Part shown: positions 62,316 to 64,000 of the stretch, piece by piece
Layout: each line of letters opens with the position of its first letter
Numbering within the stretch: the first letter of the stretch is position 1
NCBI RefSeq assembly: GCF_000255295.1
Contig: NC_017030.1
Span: forward strand, 9,584,328 to 9,648,327
Source: Corallococcus coralloides DSM 2259
GTDB lineage: Bacteria > Myxococcota > Myxococcia > Myxococcales > Myxococcaceae
Length of the DNA: 64,000 nucleotides
Direction of reading: 5' to 3'
Notes under the pieces: model-generated
The model's database searches: none
The model's input: only the letters and a program-made list of their open reading frames with translations
Told to the model about the DNA's origin: nothing
Position numbers and translations under genes: made by a program

Positions 62316-63239
62316 TTACTCACGCACCAACTGGGGGTCCAACAGCACAGCGGCCAGGAGACGCCCATCGTGCTGGTAGACCTCCAGCGCCAGCTCCTCG
62401 AACTTTCCCTCCGGGTTGAGGAACGCGCCGCGGTCCACCACGAACGCGATGGCACCTGTCTGGCCCACGGCGATCGACTCGCGTTCGGCCCGGATGGCCA
62501 CGGTCTTCGGCGCGCGACTGGATGACGCGAAGAGCTTCGTCTGGGACAGGCGCCAGGTCCGACTTTCACTCTGATTCGTCACGCTGAGCATGACCGCCGC
62601 TTTACCCTTGCCCGAATAGACCGTCATCGAGAGCTGGGCATCCACGTCATATCCACGCCACGTGTGCCGCCGCTTGAACGGCGTCTGCGCTGCCGCCCCC
62701 GACACCAGTAGCGCGGCCAGCGCGTGGTCCGCGGAGGTCTCCTCTTCACGCAGCCGCGCGTTCTCCTGCTCCAAATCATTCTTCGCTCTGAGCGTGCGCG
62801 ACAGGACGGAGACCAGAGCCTGATAGCTCTCCCGGTCCTTGAAGACGTCTACCTGCTGATCCGCCCTTCCCAACTCCTCCACGGGAGGTCTCAGCAAGAA
62901 CGACATCGAGGTCCCATCCGCGAGCGTCACGAGCAGGGGAACGCTCTCATCCGGCCCCAGGGCACGGAGGGGCTCGATCACCACCCGCTTTCCCGCGACC
63001 AGCAGCGGCTCGAAACGCCCCTCCCATCCGAGCAGCTTCGTCTTCAGCGGGTCGCAGGGTTGCTCGAACCGGAGCACCGTGACGATCTGCCCCGCCACGT
63101 GGATGCGATGGGCCGCGTCGTCCGGGTGCTCGGACAGCACCAGGGACCGGACCTGAGCCCTCTCACGCGGTCCCGCCAGGGCAGGCGTGGCCACGAGGAC
63201 GAACAGGACAACGAACCAGCCAGGTAGGGCGTTCGGCAT
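62316..63239 (-). CDS. DUF2381 family secreted protein
   Basis: 307-residue exported protein with signal peptide FVVLFVLVATPALAGPRERA. It matches the myxobacterial DUF2381 (TIGR02268-type) paralogue family: SLVLSEHPDDAAHRIHVAGQ, TVLRFEQPCDP, EPLLVAGKRVVIEPLRAL, LVTLADGTSMSFLL, a central coiled coil (LRAKNDLEQENARLREEETS) and a C-terminal beta domain ending LEVYQHDGRLLAAVLLDP. The function is unknown. It leads a three-gene operon with two small lipoproteins. Confidence 0.88.
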   Translation of the reverse strand: MPNALPGWFVVLFVLVATPALAGPRERAQVRSLVLSEHPDDAAHRIHVAGQIVTVLRFEQPCDPLKTKLLGWEGRFEPLLVAGKRVVIEPLRALGPDESVPLLVTLADGTSMSFLLRPPVEELGRADQQVDVFKDRESYQALVSVLSRTLRAKNDLEQENARLREEETSADHALAALLVSGAAAQTPFKRRHTWRGYDVDAQLSMTVYSGKGKAAVMLSVTNQSESRTWRLSQTKLFASSSRAPKTVAIRAERESIAVGQTGAIAFVVDRGAFLNPEGKFEELALEVYQHDGRLLAAVLLDPQLVRE

Positions 63240-63392
63240 CGAACCTGCACCCTACCCAAGCCGCCCATTTCACGCCAATCTTCCGGGCCGGGCACATATG
63301 CACCGGGCGACGTCCACGAACATGCAGCATCTGCTGACGGAACGCTCCGTTCACCCCTTCCCCAATCCACCCGCAACGCCCGGGAAAAGACG

Positions 63393-63863
63393 ATGAGCGG
63401 TGGGGATGCATGGCGGGGCAACATCAAGGCACGCCTGTACGAACGAGTCCGCACGCGCGGCTACGACTCACTGACCGCCTTTGCCGAAGCACGCCCTACC
63501 GCCTCACTGGTGGCGTTGGCCGAGGAACTTGGGGCGGACGACGTCGCCGGGGTGCAGGTATTCAGCGGTTTGGTGGCGGAAGCGGAGCACAGCAAACAGC
63601 TCACACGACTGGTGCGCGGACAGTTCGTGCGCGAGCTGTATGCGTGTCTCCCCAACGGCTGGCCGTCCGTGTTGAATGACGATGCTCGGCTGGAGGTTGC
63701 CATCGCGCTCGGTCATTGGTTTGCCCACACCCCAGAAACGCACAAGGAGCGCGTTGACCGGGCCGGCGATGCGCTCCTCGCCCATCCGCCACCGCCCGGC
63801 TGGCAACCGCTCAGTCCCGACGACGAACTGCTCCGCACGCTCCTACCCGACGAGGAAGCCTGA
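63393..63863 (+). CDS. uncharacterised protein
   Basis: 156 residues: GNIKARLYERVRTRGYDSLT, ALAEELGADDVAGVQVFSGL, LVRGQFVRELYACLPNGWPS, then ALGHWFAHTPETHKERVDRA and LSPDDELLRTLLPDEEA. It is helical, with no signal peptide. It looks like a conserved myxobacterial hypothetical protein, possibly of an NUDIX-labelled family, but no Nudix box is present. It is divergent from the DUF2381 operon. Confidence 0.7.
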   Translation: MSGGDAWRGNIKARLYERVRTRGYDSLTAFAEARPTASLVALAEELGADDVAGVQVFSGLVAEAEHSKQLTRLVRGQFVRELYACLPNGWPSVLNDDARLEVAIALGHWFAHTPETHKERVDRAGDALLAHPPPPGWQPLSPDDELLRTLLPDEEA

Positions 63864-63905
63864 CCCGCGAAGTAGCTTCGCGGGCCAGGGGGCGCCACCC
63901 GAACC

Positions 63906-64000
63906 TCACCCCTGCTTCAGCGCCGCGCCAATCGCGTTCCCGAACGGCGCCGTCGGCCGGCCGATAAGACGGCTCAGCGTGCGGCTGGTGTCGTTCAGCT
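63906..64000 (-). CDS. QorB-like NAD(P)H-binding protein (C-terminal fragment, cut by window edge)
   Basis: The last 30 or so codons of a second QorB/NmrA-like gene: LNDTSRTLSRLIGRPTAPFG then NAIGAALKQG and TGA at 63906-63908. The DNA is very similar to the 3' end of the gene at 60261 (TSRTLSRL shared), on the same strand. The rest lies beyond the window. Confidence 0.8.
   Translation of the reverse strand, partial: LNDTSRTLSRLIGRPTAPFGNAIGAALKQG

Overview
The window is a GC-rich (about 70% by eye) chromosomal segment that reads like a fruiting myxobacterium of the Myxococcaceae, probably Corallococcus or a close relative. The signs are many one- and two-component signalling proteins, many secreted lipoproteins, and lineage-typical families: a SitA-type kin-discrimination toxin, a DUF2381 protein and a DUSAM-like protein. 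No rRNA, tRNA or CRISPR array was seen. The genus call is an inference.

Layout. 1-6.1 kb: ABC transporter ATPase (cut by the left edge), a lipoprotein, a GntR regulator, an intergenic zone with three copies of a TGTCCGAC palindrome in a ~148-bp tandem repeat, an acyltransferase and a REC-kinase-REC hybrid. 6.2-12.5 kb: a leftward block with two tandem paralogous membrane histidine kinases, an AraC regulator and a VOC protein. 12.5-18.6 kb: urease locus (fused gamma-beta subunit, ureC, ureF, ureG, separate ureD, no ureE) interrupted by a divergent YopT-like cysteine-protease candidate. 18.8-21.8 kb: two related secreted proteins, each behind a near-consensus sigma-54 promoter. 22-24.6 kb: small lipoprotein, CBM20-esterase lipoprotein, a small uncharacterised gene and a gene broken by two amber codons.

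24.6-27.7 kb is an accessory patch: lower-GC methyltransferase and zinc-ribbon genes, an intact IS5-type element with TAA target duplications, and scrambled partial copies of both flanking genes. 27.8-41 kb is mostly metabolic and envelope genes: spore-photoproduct-lyase-like radical SAM enzyme, GH88-like hydrolase, aldo/keto reductase with TetR regulator, Tat-exported amidase, sterol-desaturase-like enzyme, truncated haemoglobin, 5'-3' exonuclease and OmpA-type lipoproteins.

41-46.2 kb holds two accessory modules. The first is a cytosolic histidine kinase translationally coupled to a response regulator whose output domain is an Mrr-like PD-(D/E)xK nuclease. The second is an AbiE-like toxin-antitoxin pair behind a 19-bp inverted repeat, with its antitoxin gene frameshifted. 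46.2-58.7 kb: S9 peptidase, AI-2E/DedA membrane proteins, a double-kinase hybrid, FAD oxidoreductase, bioA and a desaturase. 58.7-64 kb: a decayed SitA-like toxin with an intact downstream immunity candidate, two QorB-like genes (the second cut by the right edge), and a three-gene DUF2381/lipoprotein operon with tandem duplicates.

The strongest candidates for undescribed biology are the kinase to nuclease-response-regulator pair (41096-43602), the decayed SitA locus, the AbiE-like locus with its operator, the YopT-like protease and the TGTCCGAC repeat family.
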